A stretch of 64,000 nt of DNA. Source: Sycon ciliatum (taxonomy: Eukaryota > Porifera > Calcarea > Leucosolenida > Sycettidae). The position numbers and the translations under genes were made by a program. The notes under the pieces are model-generated. The model did not search any database, had not been told where the DNA came from, and was given only the letters and a program-made list of their open reading frames with translations. The stretch spans positions 6,833,175-6,897,174 of the forward strand of contig NC_088645.1 of the NCBI RefSeq assembly GCF_964019385.1, in the 5' to 3' direction. This document shows positions 54,401 through 64,000 of this stretch, piece by piece (position 1 is the stretch's first letter; the number at the start of each line of letters is the position of its first letter).

Positions 54401-56921
54401 TCCAACTGCTTCCTCAAAGCCCCAGTGCGCATCTGCATTGGCTTCTGGTACAGCTGCTTTATCTTCGATACCACGCAAGACGGTATCACACGCCGCTGCT
54501 TGCGTCCAAAGTATCCATGGGTGAACCATGTGTATTGTCTATACGCCACATGTCTCCAAATCCTGCACAAAACAGTTGGAGAGATGTAGATACACATACC
54601 ACGAGTGTCTTCATGATTGTGTAAAAGTAAATAGTTTCAGTGTAAATAGTTTCGGATTCGAATTAATATTTCTATGGGCTACTATACTAAAGACACTTTG
54701 GCCTTTTTTCAAATTTACATCACTTTTACACACAGTTGAAACACTTACAGTGCTAGGAATAGTATGAATGAAAGACATCGTTGTACCAGTATAATTATAT
54801 TGGCATGGGTGCAATAGAACTTCATGATTGTGTGATGGAAGTAACACGTTAGTTGGTGAATTTGAATACTGTACACAAAATCATTGCACAACACTTCCCA
54901 TCTACTTTGTACCGGTACATGAAACATGGAAAGAAAGGAAATAATGAAACCGATTCAGTGTATCCTCACCTGTTTGACCACGGTCCACACCTTGCCCGAA
55001 ATTCTTCGAAGGAAAGCAATGCCACCTCGAGCACTGATTTTTGCAGGCAAACAACAGCAAACTCTGAGTGCTGCGTGACGCACTGCAGCCCTTCCTGCTC
55101 GCCGCGTTTACTGAAAGCTGCAGGAACCTCCCAGCAACAAGTCGACTCGACCTCGCTCCACATCATGCTGCATTGTCCGCAACGGCATCAAGCAGTGCTT
55201 CTCACGCGAGCACTTGCAACCAAAGCGTTCTCTTCACGTTCATCTGTTTTGTAGTCTCAGAAATATTACTTGTAGACAGTTTCGCAGACGCTGATGCGCG
55301 CTTCTGCTCGAACCTAAAAGGCCTCGGTGTTGTTGAATCCGAAGTGGCGTCCACCTCCACACCTCCCGTGGTCTCCTCTTCCTCCAACATGATGATCGAA
55401 TGAATACTAGTACAAGGGTTATTGATTGAAGAAAAACAGTGAATACCTTTTTCAAAATTTCTGCAGGTCTACCATTTGAATAAAAAAATTTGGAGGTCAC
55501 TGAGAACGTTTTACGTCACAGGGTGGGCGGGGGCCCCCTCGTGCCAAATATGGAAAATTGCAATTGGTAATTTAGGTATGTTATCCTTGTCGTAGAAGCT
55601 TCCGGTTTTCGCCATTCTACCACTTACGACATACTCTAATGGATTCCGCAATAAAAAATGGGGGTGATTTTGGACCGGAGTTCCCCTTTAAAGCCTGGCT
55701 TATTCATGTAGAAGCCGATGTCAGGGCTAGCCTTCTATTCACATCAGGCTTCTTGTCAAACCAGGTATTTCTATGTGTGTCAATACTAAAACCAGGTATT
55801 TCTATGTGTGTCAACAGTAAAACCAGGTATTTCTAATGTGTATCAATACTAAAACCAGGTATTTCTATGTGTATCAATACTAAAACCAGGTATTTCTATG
55901 TGTATCAATACTAAAACCAGGTATTTCTATGTGTATCAATACTAAAACCAGGTATTTCTATGTGTGTCAACAGTAAAAACCAGGCTTATGTGCCAACAGT
56001 GTACATGTATCTTGAAAATCAGGCTTCTATTCAAAACAGGCTTCTGTACGAGATAGGCTTTAGTACACTGTACTATAGTGGACATGGAAATCCAGTCGAA
56101 TGACCGGGGCCGGCGCCCTCAGCGCGTACAGAACAGCGCATGCATGCAGTGCACATGTTGATCCGATGCGACCAGCGAGTTGCAGCGCGTAAATGCATGC
56201 GTATGCCGCTAACCCATGGCTGCACGGCCAGCGCCCTGGGGCCGCTGGACGTGCGACCGGATTTCCATGTCCACGACAGTACAAGATACTACGGTATCAC
56301 ATTTGTAACCTTCAGCATTGTCACTAAGACAGTGTTACTTTTCTTTGGTTGTTGAAACTTATTATCGGGTTATTATGGTACTAGATTTGGGTTTCGCATG
56401 TGACATAATCAGCGGCAAATGGCGACACCGAGTTCCTTCCTTTTCCGGTATGGTTGGCAAGTAGGGACTCGGGTTGATTGATTTCCACCCCCAGGGGGTT
56501 GAAATCAAGAAAACATACTGCCGGAAGCATGTGCTTGTCTCGTGCCCGGATTGCGCACCGCATGCGAAATTCTCACCAAAGTAATCACGCGAACATTCAG
56601 ATCTAGAGAAATGGACTTCAGCCCGGATATCAGCTATCAACCCACCTTTCTTTTTTTCTTCATCCGGTACCGCTATTGTACCGACTTTCAACCGGGTTGA
56701 AAACAAAATTAATTCTCGTGTAAAACACGAACTGGACGTCAGGCATGCACGTCACTCGTACGAGTACTCTTCAGTCCCCGGCCCCCGAGCCAAAACATTT
56801 TGAATCTTCCTACTCCACTTGCACTGTACCTTGAGTCAAGAATGCCGTATAATATCATAGACGAGCCGACCAGGACTGCCATGTTCGTCACCAGTCGAGC
56901 AGACAGCGACAGGATACCCAT
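46786..56921 (-). CDS. TMEM179/TMEM179B-like four-transmembrane protein, five exons, complete
   Basis: Exons (minus): 56921-56830, 51397-51203, 49441-49307, 47869-47785, 46944-46786. Every junction is GT/AG and the phases fit (2, 2, 2, 0), giving 221 codons plus TAA. Four hydrophobic helices lie at about residues 11-29, 65-88, 101-127 and 171-193. Between helices 1 and 2 is a loop with two cysteines (GDCLLWG..., SNCRY), matching the GRC(P/L)L(Y/F) and ...C(Y/R)F pattern recalled for TMEM179/179B. The last helix begins [12 protein letters not shown], as in the family's AQFG-WASW block. The tail is cytosolic-like ([12 protein letters not shown]). The family's function is not established. The introns carry a THAP transposon and MITEs (intron 1) and a foldback element (intron 3). 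Assignment rests on remembered family sequences, so orthology is less certain than the gene model. Confidence 0.8.
46972..47028. repeat. (CA)n tract upstream of the TMEM179-like exon 5 acceptor
   Basis: Interrupted CA repeat. In the transcript it is TG-rich and lies within about 80 nt of the GTCTAG acceptor at 46945. Confidence 0.9.
47066..47410 (+). repeat. SINE-like dispersed repeat, ~340 bp (copy 1)
   Basis: It aligns over its full length with 59366-59728 in the same orientation. Shared blocks include GAAAGATGACTCAATTGGC, GGTGCAGAAAAAGGATTGAC and GAGTGGATCTGATACAAGCT. Pol III boxes are not convincing, so the SINE label is tentative. It is in intron 4 of the TMEM179-like gene. Confidence 0.65.
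47888..47981. repeat. (GA)n microsatellite upstream of TMEM179-like exon 4
   Basis: On the transcribed strand this is a (CT)n tract ending about 20 nt before the TTCTTAG acceptor, so it doubles as a polypyrimidine tract. Confidence 0.9.
48130..49283. mobile_element. Foldback-type element with ~385-bp inverted arms, TTAAAGGGGAAG termini
   Basis: The left arm starts TTAAAGGGGAAGTTAAGCC and the right arm is its complement, ending at 49283. Arms are about 48130-48793 (minus the insert below) and 48899-49283. Each arm also holds an internal direct repeat (GTAGTCTTT-GG-GCTGAGTCGA). TTAA could be target duplication or part of the terminus. Non-coding. The right end lies only 24 bp from the 5' splice site of TMEM179-like exon 3. 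Confidence 0.85.
48242..48516. mobile_element. hAT-type MITE, 275 bp, nested in the foldback element
   Basis: Termini TAGTGGTG and CACCTCTA are flanked by exact 8-bp duplications CTTTATTC (48234-48241, 48517-48524). The uninterrupted right arm of the host foldback element has a single copy at the matching place, which proves the insertion. The interior is full of CGGGTACCCG-like motifs. Confidence 0.95.
49485..49560. repeat. CA-rich microsatellite upstream of TMEM179-like exon 3
   Basis: Interrupted CA/CACG tract. TG-rich in the transcript, about 45-120 nt before the CTTTAG acceptor. Confidence 0.9.
49885..50161. mobile_element. Tigger-type MITE, 277 bp
   Basis: CAGTCGACTC...GAGTCGACTG termini lie between TA dinucleotides (49883-49884, 50162-50163). 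Subterminal TAACGAA/TATAGCGAA motifs are typical of Tigger/pogo non-autonomous elements. Confidence 0.9.
50471..50570. repeat. Two identical 50-bp tandem units
   Basis: Unit TAAGCGCACTCCAAGAGGTC plus 30 further bases, repeated exactly, with partial copies on both sides. It contains the palindrome CCAAGA-GGTCTTGG. Confidence 0.9.
50599..50776. mobile_element. Tigger-like MITE, 178 bp, imperfect ends
   Basis: Left CAGTGGAACCTGTCTAAG and right complement CAGTAAAACCTGTGTAGG. TA on the left (50597-50598) but CA on the right, so one duplication base has changed. Confidence 0.65.
50820..50930. repeat. 37-bp unit x 3 tandem repeat
   Basis: Three copies of GTACACACATTG(C/T)GGCGCTAG plus 16 bases, differing at one position. 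GC-rich. Confidence 0.95.
51408..51514. repeat. (GT)n microsatellite beside TMEM179-like exon 2
   Basis: About 70 bp of GT plus a second block after GACAGGACAGGACAG. In the transcript it is (CA)n ending about 13 nt before the GCAG acceptor at 51398. Confidence 0.95.
51600..51723. repeat. (GGAT/GGTA)n minisatellite
   Basis: Irregular TGGATGGATGGGTAGA-type units, about 120 bp. Confidence 0.9.
52483..52668. mobile_element. Tigger-type MITE, 186 bp
   Basis: CAGTGGTCCCTCTATAATCC and its near-complement at the right end, TA on both sides (52481-52482, 52669-52670). Repeated CTGGATTA motifs inside. Confidence 0.9.
53240..53548 (+). pseudogene. THAP DNA-binding domain, frame-disrupted
   Basis: The first half (RCCVSGCNN, about 53269-53295) gives the first Cys pair and ends at a stop at 53356. 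The second half, in another frame (about 53391-53543), reads [11 protein letters not shown] (C-x2-H) and ends LKPGSLPS, matching the C2CH and terminal motif of THAP domains. At least one frameshift separates them. Confidence 0.7.
53866..54291 (+). pseudogene. Transposase C-terminal block of ISL2EU type
   Basis: The frame contains [20 protein letters not shown] followed by [17 protein letters not shown] and [10 protein letters not shown]. This resembles a block recalled from THAP/ISL2EU-type transposases near their C-terminus. The upstream catalytic core is not found. The frame then continues to an unrelated end. Confidence 0.6.
55758..55975. repeat. 30-bp tandem repeat, about 7 copies
   Basis: Unit AAACCAGGTATTTCTATGTG plus TATCAATACT, with small variants. 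It lies just outside the THAP transposon. Confidence 0.93.
56073..56279. mobile_element. MITE of the CTGTCGTGGACATGG family, 207 bp
   Basis: TA target duplication (56071-56072, 56280-56281). The TIR is CTATAGTGGACATGGAAATC on the left and the complement of CTGTCGTGGACATGGAAATC on the right. The interior is GC-rich. It is in intron 1 of the TMEM179-like gene. Confidence 0.85.
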
Positions 56922-58280
56922 CGTGCTTGTTGAGTGTTGTTGCGGCACGATTCCACGACAAAACAACTCAGGTTAGTTTCAAATTGTACGCACGTTGTAA
57001 GGTTCAAACAATGTTCGGAAGAACAAGATAAGAAGAGGAGAAAGCCCTTTCTCTTTCTCTCTCCCTCTTTTGATTGCTCAGCGCCCCGCAACGACAAGCA
57101 GCATGTCAGGAAAGTGTCATATCAGTCACTCGCATTTTTCGTTTGTTGCTCACTCAAATGCACCTGCAACACTGCTGGCCAACAGGTGCGCAACGTGCAA
57201 GCATCCTTTTAATATTTTAAAATAATAATAATAATTCGCGGGATTCGCGTTGGCATCAGCCTTTTAGTTTTAGCTTTCTGAAATTTTGAGTGACGATTCA
57301 CCTTGCACCTGTGACCTGGCACCTCGCAGTAGATCTACGACTCGCACACCAGGTAGAGGGGACGGCTCGATACCGGGACGTTTGACAGCCAAATTTGTAT
57401 AGACCCAAACCGATCATCAGCGTTGATTTTTCACTCGAAATATGTTTGTGGCAGGAAACTGGCATGTTGAAGTTTGCTCTGGGGCCAGAGTCAATCGAAC
57501 TGAGCCACTTCTTTGTGTTGACCCATTGCCTCCAAGTTGCCCAATTTTTCGCTTCAAAAAAGTTCAAATCAGAGGTGGCTCCAAACCGGACACGTTTTAG
57601 AGTGCACGTCAAATTCACTCTGGGTCTGAAATTAGGTAATTGCTATCGCTCCACGACGGCCAGTACAGAGTAACAATAAGCCTTGTGTGTGCTTCCATTA
57701 GTTTTGATTGGTATGCGGTGCTTTATTGGCGAGAGGCGAGCCGCTGTTTACCTGCGACAAGAAGTTGATTTTTCGAAAGTCGTAAAACTCAAGTCGCAGT
57801 GCGAAGCAACACGTCAAAAACTCACCTGCTTGATATGGCGCTTCTGGTCATCGCAGAGCCATGAAATTTTGGCTCGGAGAATAACTCATCGTAGTCTCAC
57901 TGTGACATGTTTTCTAATCAAAATACCAAGAGAGAAAGTGAATATTGAGTCCGTTCCGGTTTGCAACCGGTGTCCTATTTGAAACCGTCCCCTCTACACA
58001 GACAGTCCTCTACATACAGCTACATGACAGTGAGTGGGGTTTGAACTGCGAAAAACTTTTTTAGGGTCCAGTATCAAGAGGTCATAACCCCGGCCCCGGG
58101 TTATGAACTCTTGCCAGTATGCATTATATCAAGAGTACTCTTGATATAATGGATCATCTCATGAGTATTAACAAGACGGTACCCCCAGGGCCTAGGGCCT
58201 AGGGGTTACCGGTTATGAACAGAAAACAATGCCTGAGAAATGAAAATCAATCACAAACAGGAAGCTGTCTCAGGGCAAGT
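56922..58280. other. Upstream of the TMEM179-like gene; no other gene recognised
   Basis: It includes the presumed TMEM179-like promoter/5'UTR (directly right of 56921), an (AAT)n patch at 57220-57235 and a palindromic stretch at 58080-58150 (CCCCGGCCCCGGG; ATATCAAGAGTACTCTTGATAT). No exon-like frame was seen. Confidence 0.4.
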
Positions 58281-58288
58281 TTATGAGG

Positions 58289-59345
58289 TCAGATGACCGC
58301 TAGAGCCAACGATTCCGCTACCGTTGCATTACGAGCACGTTGATCCACAGATCGACCACAGTGACCTCGGAGGCTGGCATTAGCTGAACGCACCAGCGAG
58401 AAGGAGAGTTTGGATCGGATCAAGGCCATCGTAACGGAGAAGGGCTCCTTTCGCTTGTCGAACAGGAAGACTGCAAGCCGTTTCAGGACTCGATGATGCT
58501 GATGCAGCTTTTCCGCAACCTCCGGTGGCACTGTCGGAAGACGAGGGGCAAGAAGGAGGCCTGCTCAACCTCTCGCACCCTCTCCTCATATGCCCGCCTC
58601 TTCTCTTGCTCAGCCTGGAGTAGGTCGACGCGGCTAGGGATAAGGCTTGGTTCGAACGAGCATGTGGGTTGAACACTCGGACATCAGGGAGTGTCCGCTC
58701 GAACCTACTACCCCAAACCCCCGACACCGCTATGTCCAGGCAGGCTCCATCAGTGCATATGGTTGACCGTCACCGAAGTTGTTCACCACTCATTGGCACT
58801 CAGCGGTTGTAGAGGGGGTTCAACAATTTTATACGTCGGAGGCAACCTCGCGAAGCATTGCAATGTGGCGTTGACGTCACGAATCTCGTTGTGGCGTAGT
58901 GCAGGATAGCCGTCGGTGGGACATGACACGGCATGCGCAGCATCAAAGTTCTTGCCACACACACGATGTAGGGAGGCAGAGCGGAGTCCAGTCTTACCGA
59001 AGGTGTAACGCATCCTGGAAGGCGCCTTTGTGGAGGGTGAATCCATGCTGGCGGAGTGGGCGACAGGTGAGCCAGCTGGAGGCACCTCTTTCCGCAGCAA
59101 GCTCGACGGTCCGCTTCAATGATGGGCTGTAGTTACCCAGAATATTCTCTTGCTCTGCGCTTCCTCTGCCTTGTTGTACATGTCGCAGCACGGATCCCTT
59201 CCATGGAATGACGTTGGTGCAAAATCTGTTTCACAAGAGGGTCCGAGATGCGTGCAGAGGCGGCGAACTGACAGGAGAGAATGCACCGGTTGAGAAGGCC
59301 CAAACCTCCGTCACGGCAAGGCAATGCCAGGATGTCTCGCCCCAG
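58289..59345 (-). pseudogene. Relic of the RT/zinc/nuclease LINE (C-terminal part)
   Basis: Minus-strand pieces in several frames match 39540-40601: LALPCRDGGLGLLNRC (about 59330-59280), SSWLTCRPLRQHGF (about 59080), CGKNFDAAHAVSC with RHNEIRDV (about 58950-58870), SGVWGSRFERTL with DVRVFNP (about 58715-58670) and ALIRSKLSFSLVRSA (about 58420-58380). Multiple frameshifts. It ends against a G14 run and the SINE-like repeat. Confidence 0.8.
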
Positions 59346-59365
59346 ATCCCGGGGGGGGGGGGGGC

Positions 59366-59728
59366 AGATCTCCCCGGTAGAGGGGAGAGAGGAACTCAAA
59401 AGGAATCTTGGAAAGATGACTCAATTGGCTATTGAACCCTCCAACGGCCGACACCCCCTGAATTACCCAAACTATATGGGTGGATTGGAAATGATCCCAC
59501 TTACGGGCTCACCACACCTCAGTAAGTGGGCGAGGACAAGGTGCAGAAAAAGGATTGACGGCATCAGGTATCCGTAATGGAATCCAACTGCAGTTACCCC
59601 CGCCCCCAGCGAGGGTAATATAATATTATGTACTTGCTACCAGTGTGGGTGGTAAAATTAGAGTGGATCTGATACAAGCTTTATTAGCGCTATAGCTATA
59701 GCACCAGTGATTACAGAAGAGCCAGAAG
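59366..59728 (+). repeat. SINE-like dispersed repeat (copy 2)
   Basis: Homologous to 47066-47410. It begins beside a G14 run (59351-59364) that separates it from a LINE relic. Confidence 0.65.
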
Positions 59729-59960
59729 CAGTCCATGGTTAACAGGTACGTATACTTCAAATAGAAAGTACAAAAACAGTCAGGTATTGAACCCTGAAAC
59801 CAACAAAGGTGGCAGATACAACAATACACCTTCAAGCAGCCGAGCCTGTTGGCAACAGACCCAATGATGTATGATACTGTGATACATGTAGTTTTTTTTG
59901 TTGTACATTTCAACACAATCATCGGTTGTTTTTGTTTGCACTGTGGTATTCAGCAATGTA

Positions 59961-60174
59961 CTATCGTGGACATGGAAATCCGGTCGCACGTCTACTCGGT
60001 CTAGCGGCCCCAGGCTGCATGGCCTGGGCATGGGGCCGCTGACACACATGCATTTTATGCGCTGCGTGCAGCGCGCTAGTCGCATCGGATCAACATGTGC
60101 CCTGCACTCGGCGTTCTGTATGCGCTGAGGGCGCCGGCCCCGGTCAATCCACCGGATTTCCATGTCCACGACAG
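59961..60174. mobile_element. MITE of the CTGTCGTGGACATGG family, 214 bp
   Basis: TA flanks at 59959-59960 and 60175-60176, both TIRs present. The interior is GC-rich with internal inverted repeats (AGCGGCCCCA / TGGGGCCGCT). Confidence 0.85.
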
Positions 60175-60289
60175 TACTTCTCACTTCCTTGGTACTTTTC
60201 ACACGCACAATGTTGGTGTCAGCGTATAGAGGACTTTCCAATGAGTCATACCATGCGGCCTATGAGGATTCGGGCCAAAGATCATCGAG

Positions 60290-61340
60290 TTCACCACCGA
60301 TCACCGGACTTGAAACGGAGCTTGGGTGGCAAAAAAGAAGACTGCACTGGAAGGAAACAGTGTTTTTCGAAAGCAGTTCCATTTTGCATACTGTAGTTTG
60401 AGAATACCAAAGGGCTGCTCGCGATCGGATGTTCCCACACCTGGATCGTCTTTGAGTTGTTATCGTTTTCCCTACGATGGAGAACGACGGAACCAGTGGA
60501 TGACGGACACACGACTCGAGAACTTCGCTCCTGATGCAAATACTTCGAAGTACACGAATATTGTTCCATCGCTTCGTTGGCGAAGAGAAAAGTCATGATC
60601 ATCCCGTCACCCCAGTACGTATCGAACTAACTAACCAACTTGTTCAGCTCATTTGTGGCAGCACCAGTAAAGGCGGAACCACGAAGATGATTCCGAACAC
60701 TATCAACTTACTTAGTTTGTTGGGGTGCAAGGTATAGCTGGAGTTTGATGATTGATAGTGCTGATGCTGATGGTAATGACTAATGTACCCAGCTCTATGC
60801 ACGTACCTCTACATGACTGGTACGTGGTGGTGCTAGCTATTCTAGTACTGGCCCTGGGTGCAACTCATCATCTCTTCCATGCCAGTGTGTATGCCTCATG
60901 TTCTGCACAACGTGTATTTCCTTTGTCATGGATAAATACTCTGATCGACCTACTTGCGCAATCTTCTTCTGCTTCCCACTTGGTTGCTGCGCTGTGCAGT
61001 TCTTCAACTGCTGCGGCACATACTAGTATACCTCATATTCTGTCTTTCTGGTCAATTAGGTACATGTATTCATGTATTCAGCTTCTTGATCTTCTTGTGG
61101 TGAGGATCATCTTGATCTTACTTCTTGTGTAACTCTTGCAAAGGCAGTAATGGAGGACACTCTGCCAGTAATCAGCAACTGCTTATGGAGAATGCCAGGT
61201 CGAGGGACGACCAGGAAAAAACAATTGCTGTATTGGATGTGCATTCATCAGCGTGTTTTAAGATCAGGACAACTAAGTTCGCCACTACACCAACTTTTTG
61301 GCTACATAGGAGCAATGATGATGATGGCCGTGTTTGACTT
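60290..61340 (+). pseudogene. Decayed THAP-domain transposase
   Basis: PGSSLSCYRFPYDGERRNQW (about 60440-60500) looks like the middle of a THAP domain. In a shifted frame HRFVGEEKSHDHPVTP (about 60555-60615) matches the end of such domains. Around 61200-61350 two overlapping frames carry RDDQEKTIAVLDV and GYIGAMMMMAVFDFVSF, recalling the helical segment of THAP-linked DDE transposases. Heavily disrupted, no inverted repeats found. Confidence 0.45.
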
Positions 61341-61407
61341 TGTCAGCTTTCGTGCTACCAGCCACCGCATGTCAACATTGTCATACTCGTACTGATAAGG
61401 GAGAAAA

Positions 61408-61460
61408 ACCCACACACGCACGCACACACATGCACACACATACACACACACACACACATG
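61408..61460. repeat. (CA)n microsatellite
   Basis: Interrupted CA tract of about 50 bp. Confidence 0.9.
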
Positions 61461-61554
61461 GATACACTGACAGGCATGCAAAGCAAGAGAGACAGAGAGA
61501 GAGTCAGGCAGCGAAAGAGAAGTGAGACTACTTGCAGGTTATGGGCACGGTGCA

Positions 61555-61650
61555 CCAATTTCTGCCCAGCTGAAGTAAAATCCATGTACACTATTTTCGT
61601 GTAGTGTTCATTGACGGTGCCAGCCACTGGTGAGTGACCCAGTGGTGTAG
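61555..61650 (-). other. Candidate exon, unassigned
   Basis: A minus-strand stretch between an acceptor-like CTCACCAG and a donor-like CAAGTAGT encodes VNEHYTKIVYMDFTSAGQKL. It looks protein-like but matches no family I recognise. It may belong to the neighbouring transposon relic. Confidence 0.25.
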
Positions 61651-61689
61651 GTGTTGACATTCAGCACACATCACATTTCAGTCTCCAAC

Positions 61690-62165
61690 GTAAATTCAGT
61701 CAAAACAACACTGCACTGCAGCAACATGGGAACATGCTTCTCCCAGGCCCACCATGCAAGTGCAGTGTGCGCCAACAACAATTCCAGGTAATTCAGCAGC
61801 TACCCAAGGATGGACAGGTTCGGCAAAAACACTCCGCGAGTGCCTGACGTTTCCAAACGTATTTTGTTGACAGTTGTTGTTTCTTCCTTCGATTGGGCAA
61901 GACACGATAAAGTGCCAACCCAGCCAGCAATGAGGCACATGCATTTGTATCCATCAGGGCTATTGTAAGACTTTAGAGAGTCCTTTGCATATGTGCTGGG
62001 GACATTCACTAAATATTTAGAGAGGCCTGGATACCCAACGCAGGGGGATTGGCTGAAAGGTCTTCGTCCATAGGTAAATATGGATCAATGTACTGGGCCC
62101 ACGGATTCTGTCAATCTTCTCGCGGCAACGCCTCTTCAAGGCTGGAATAAACAGTAGAGTAACTA
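61690..62165 (-). pseudogene. SWIM zinc-finger protein relic of transposon type
   Basis: The minus-strand frame gives REKIDRIRG and YLPMDEDLSANPPALGYPG, then YLVNVPSTYAKDSLKSYNS. A shifted frame follows with HPWVAAELPGIVVGAHCTCM and GLGEACSHVAAV: the C-x-C...C-x-H SWIM cluster (61790-61710). This arrangement is familiar from animal SWIM/YqaJ-type transposon-associated proteins. No YqaJ nuclease part is seen. One frameshift at about 61870. Confidence 0.6.
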
Positions 62166-62487
62166 CGGCTAGTAATCCTCGCGACTTACCGAAACTATTC
62201 ACCACATCAAAGAAAAGCAAAAGTGCTTCACCACTGCGACGGCCTGCAACATCATTTTCAACCGTACACCGAACACAAATTTGATTCTCTTTTTGCCACC
62301 CAAGCACATTTTACCGTAGGACACGGACTTGTCTTATGGGTGATCTTTGGGTGGACACCGGGAAGGCGCCAAAAAGGTGATGTAATGGAAAGTCCTCTAT
62401 AAGCCCACCGAAATGTCCTTGTGAAACAGATAAGCCCATGGGCTTATACGCGGGATTGTACGGTATGTGTACCCACCAACCGGACTA

Positions 62488-62698
62488 CAGTAGTCGCGCG
62501 CTGAAGAACGTGGAGCCCAAGAACGTCCAGCCTGAAATTCTAAGAACGCCACAGCCTAAAGCTAAGAACGGCGGTGTTGGTTTTCTGGCAGCTTGTGGGA
62601 TACATATGATCCAGTACGGATTGTTTCTAAGGACGTGCTATAAGAACGTCCCAGGCTAACCTCTTGGAAACAACGTTCTTGGGCGCGCGACTCTACTG
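62488..62698. mobile_element. MITE, 211 bp, CAGTAG(AG)TCGCGCGC termini
   Basis: TA flanks at 62486-62487 and 62699-62700. Ends CAGTAGTCGCGCGC and the complement of CAGTAGAGTCGCGCGC. The interior has repeated AAGAACG(T/C)C motifs on both strands. A partial copy is at 22130. Confidence 0.85.
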
Positions 62699-63063
62699 TA
62701 GCTGGCAGAAATACACACGCACACACACACCATTGATCATTTCATTTGACGCCCATCATGGGAGGCGATGATAGCAATGCTACAGCGGAAGCTATAGCAA
62801 CTTGTGCTGGGATTGCACCATGCAACACCTTGCAAGGCTGAAGAATTGACCGCCACTATTCAGCCTGGTCTACACCACACAGCTATGAAGTGGCTTTTTC
62901 TGGCCAGTGAATCCCTACTTTTTGGTATTTTCATTTTTTTTCCCGCACACACATCACACCACATACTCCGGCATGCACTGGCTATTGGTAACCACCCAGG
63001 AGAATGAAAGAAAAGTCAGGAGGAGTCTGAGAAGAAGAAGAAAAACATGTGTGACCATAATGA

Positions 63064-63140
<77 letters not shown>

Positions 63141-63150
63141 CACACACAAC
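63064..63150. repeat. (CA)n microsatellite
   Basis: About 85 bp of CA with one CG interruption. Confidence 0.95.
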
Positions 63151-63500
63151 GCAGGCACACACGTCACACTCCGGGAGAGCTGCATCTGCACCGACTCCGG
63201 AGTAGTTTTCGCACAACTCCCACGGAAACAAAAAAAACCCGGATGTGGACAAGCTCGTCTTGAAGAGCACCTCCACGCCACATTACTATATTAACGAGTA
63301 CTAACGACAAAACAAGCTGTCCAAGCAGAGGGGTTTAATACCATGACTACATAGCACTGGACAGCAAAGCTATATCACTGTACACTGTAGCACAAATTCA
63401 AACCAAGATAAAAAAAACCTAGCAGGTAACTACAGAGATAAAAAATAAAATAAAAATACAAGCAAAGAGAGACAAGGGCCGGCGCAGGGGTGGCAGTACC

Positions 63501-63672
63501 TGGTCCTGCCTCCCCGCCAGTGAGTGAGTGAGCGGCAGTGGTACGGATGAGCATGCGACATCTTCCAACATTGTACCGAAAGCGAGTGCCGTGCACGGCA
63601 AGACCTGGACGTTGGCAGGCCGCGGGCCCACTCGTTCAACCACCACCGCTCCCGTTTCCCGGCCTGCGGGAC
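63501..63672 (-). other. Candidate exon of an unrecognised gene
   Basis: A GC-rich segment bounded on the minus strand by CCCGCAG (acceptor) and CAG|GTACTG (donor), open in one frame encoding VVVERVGPRPANVQVLPC and onward, without internal stops. Composition differs from the AT-rich surroundings. No family recognised. Neighbouring exons would lie outside or in unsearched sequence. Confidence 0.3.
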
Positions 63673-64000
63673 ACGTGCAAGGGTGAGCAGCCTACACGTA
63701 GCTTATTTCATTATACTGAAAGAAAAATCACGGAGGGGGGGGGGGGGGAGCATTGCATACATGTACATACACCAAAGAATAAAAACACGGTCGGCTGCAA
63801 GTCTCCAGCACAAAGCAGAATACACCTGTTGGCTATTGGACAGAGAGGAACAGTGGTGCAAGGCACACAGCTGTACAATGTCCGTAATACTGCACAAGTG
63901 TACATGGTCTGCACATAGCACTCCTTACACACCAGGTGTGTATCCCTCGTGCTCTGTACATATGCTGGCATACACTTGGAAAGAAAATCAATAAAAAAAG

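Larger units (their letters stand above)
52962..55691 (+). mobile_element. THAP-domain DNA transposon (ISL2EU-like) with ~190-bp inverted repeats, decayed
   Basis: The left end TTAAAGGGGAACTCCGGTCC (52962) and about 190 bp that follow are almost exactly inverted at 55500-55691. Inside, on the plus strand, are a THAP-type zinc domain and, further down, a block resembling ISL2EU transposases. Most of the transposase is missing, so it is non-autonomous. TTAA at both ends may be duplication or terminus. Inserted in intron 1 of the TMEM179-like gene. Confidence 0.8.

Overview
This is repeat-rich animal (metazoan) nuclear DNA, probably from a marine invertebrate; the phylum cannot be settled from the window. 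The evidence is three animal-type genes (two with small exons and large introns), almost every eukaryotic transposon class, long CA/GT microsatellites and G/C homopolymer runs. There are no bacterial operons.

Three host genes could be assembled. (1) An MLST8/LST8 orthologue (WD40 subunit of TOR complexes) on the minus strand: eight exons from 17536 down to 7359 with consistent splice phases; the last WD repeats lie beyond the left edge or are missing. (2) An intronless BTG/Tob-family antiproliferative gene, plus strand, 41383-42351. (3) A TMEM179/TMEM179B-like four-helix membrane protein, minus strand, five exons between 56921 and 46786, complete (221 codons plus stop). The MLST8 and TMEM179-like genes have TG/CA-rich tracts next to many of their 3' splice sites.

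Layout. 1-4203: 5' half of a BEL/Pao LTR retrotransposon (minus). 4333-6862: nearly intact piggyBac with TTAA flanks. 7359-17536: MLST8, whose introns hold a 5'-truncated LINE, a ~1.45-kb graded CA-type satellite, minisatellites and MITEs. 17.9-26.3 kb: MITEs (two hAT copies with exact 8-bp duplications) and an inverted pair of a ~0.67-kb repeat. 26283-32783: a Tigger/pogo-like element filled with nested insertions, including a full-length two-ORF LINE. 33.0-37.1 kb: a decayed second copy of that LINE. 37143-37856: a 332-bp-arm palindrome in which each arm carries a complete type-I hammerhead ribozyme motif next to a TATA-in-hairpin. 38.7-40.6 kb: a LINE with an unusual RT and a C-terminal zinc/nuclease-like region (other pieces at 26.3 and 58.3 kb). 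41.4 kb: BTG/Tob gene. 46.8-56.9 kb: TMEM179-like gene with a foldback element, Tigger-type MITEs and a THAP-domain DNA transposon in its introns. 57-64 kb: transposon relics (THAP, SWIM zinc finger, LINE), MITEs and one unassigned candidate exon.

The most interesting object is the hammerhead palindrome. Next are the conserved in-frame UAG between ORF1 and ORF2 in both LINE copies, and the TG-rich intron 3' ends.
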